From Fistulifera solaris (lineage: Eukaryota; Bacillariophyta; Bacillariophyceae; Naviculales; Stauroneidaceae): a DNA stretch of 64,000 bases. The translations under genes were made by a program, and so were the position numbers. The notes below the pieces were generated by a model that did not search any database, was not told the DNA's origin, and worked only from the letters and a program-made list of their open reading frames with translations. Below, one piece after another: positions 63,661 to 64,000 of the stretch (the stretch's first letter is position 1; the number at the start of each line of letters is the position of its first letter). Location of the stretch: the NCBI GenBank assembly GCA_030295235.1, contig AP026133.1, positions 744,001 to 808,000 on the forward strand. The letters run 5' to 3'.

Positions 63661-64000
63661 GATACAGCGGTATCGGCAATAACTGAAATAACAAGCAGCT
63701 TTTTCGTTTGATGTTTCGAACGTTTTCGCAGGTTTTTCCGGCCGCACTTCCAATCGCATCCGACGTGTTCTAGCATTCGTTATTCGATGTCATAGTATAA
63801 GTGCCGGTAAGGCATAGAATCCGTTTCGTGAATACGTAGTAGGAACAGTTTACTTCACACGCTAGTGTACAAAATCTCCTCCACAAAAGTTCACACTTGC
63901 TCGACACATTCCTATTGCCGCTGTGAAGGGTAAATAACCGATGATTCACACATCAACCAAATGAATGCTTTCACCAAACGATCTTTTGCAAGTCACTGAA
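63661..64000. other. Right edge: dioxygenase 5' flank
   Basis: No coding signal is supportable beyond the optional 5' extension of the dioxygenase frame to 63759. Confidence 0.45.

Noticed and set aside
1-64000. CRISPR arrays, bacterial operons, rRNA or tRNA genes
   Set aside because: No regularly spaced repeats with unique spacers, no ribosome-binding-site-driven gene strings, and no tRNA- or rRNA-like folded sequence were found; introns and gene content are eukaryotic.

Overview
This is a eukaryotic nuclear window, most likely from a pennate diatom such as Phaeodactylum tricornutum; that is inference from content, with no database search. Evidence: small GT-AG introns (70-94 nt), dense genes on both strands, a receptor-type nucleotide cyclase fused to a cyclic-nucleotide phosphodiesterase, a small protein with a heterokont-style plastid targeting signal (cleavage before Phe), and Ty1/copia elements with the gag and protease style found in diatoms.

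Layout. Positions 1-22,900 are mobile-element territory. They hold a degenerate non-LTR retrotransposon (548-4530), an intact-looking Ty1/copia element with identical 226-bp LTRs and a 5-bp target duplication (6087-11440), a broken hAT transposase with BED finger (13876-16356) inside a candidate 4.9-kb element, a copia relic (19215-19771) and dispersed 3' tails of the non-LTR element. Between these lie two paralogous genes of an unrecognised serine-rich protein family (11567-12711 and 20764-21766). Positions 22,900-64,000 are mostly single-copy housekeeping genes: a membrane-anchored cysteine-synthase-like enzyme, eIF3j, D-aminoacyl-tRNA deacylase, a PP2C phosphatase, a CDK10/11-type kinase, a TPR-like protein, a multipass membrane protein, a serine carboxypeptidase, a small plastid membrane protein, Vps52, a SET-domain methyltransferase, an 1802-residue solenoid protein (possibly FOCAD/RST1-like), a GT8-type glycosyltransferase, an SLC35F-type transporter, an SGNH-like type II membrane protein, an unrecognised membrane protein, a small conserved-looking protein, the cyclase-PDE and a DODA-type dioxygenase.

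The genes are not an operon; neighbours have unrelated jobs. Themes present are RNA/translation (eIF3j, DTD, perhaps FOCAD/RST1), trafficking and glycosylation (Vps52, GT8, carboxypeptidase) and signalling (cyclase-PDE, CDK, PP2C).

A caution runs through the window: at least nine conserved genes are each broken by one or more single-base frame changes, mostly at homopolymers. This looks more like consensus sequencing error than gene decay, so transposon frameshifts should be read with the same caution. The most unusual signals are the serine-rich paralogue pair with a shared frame break, a 16-nt micro-exon encoding the cyclase metal-binding motif, a dispersed hairpin motif found five times, and a large fold-back element at 50.4-51.0 kb.
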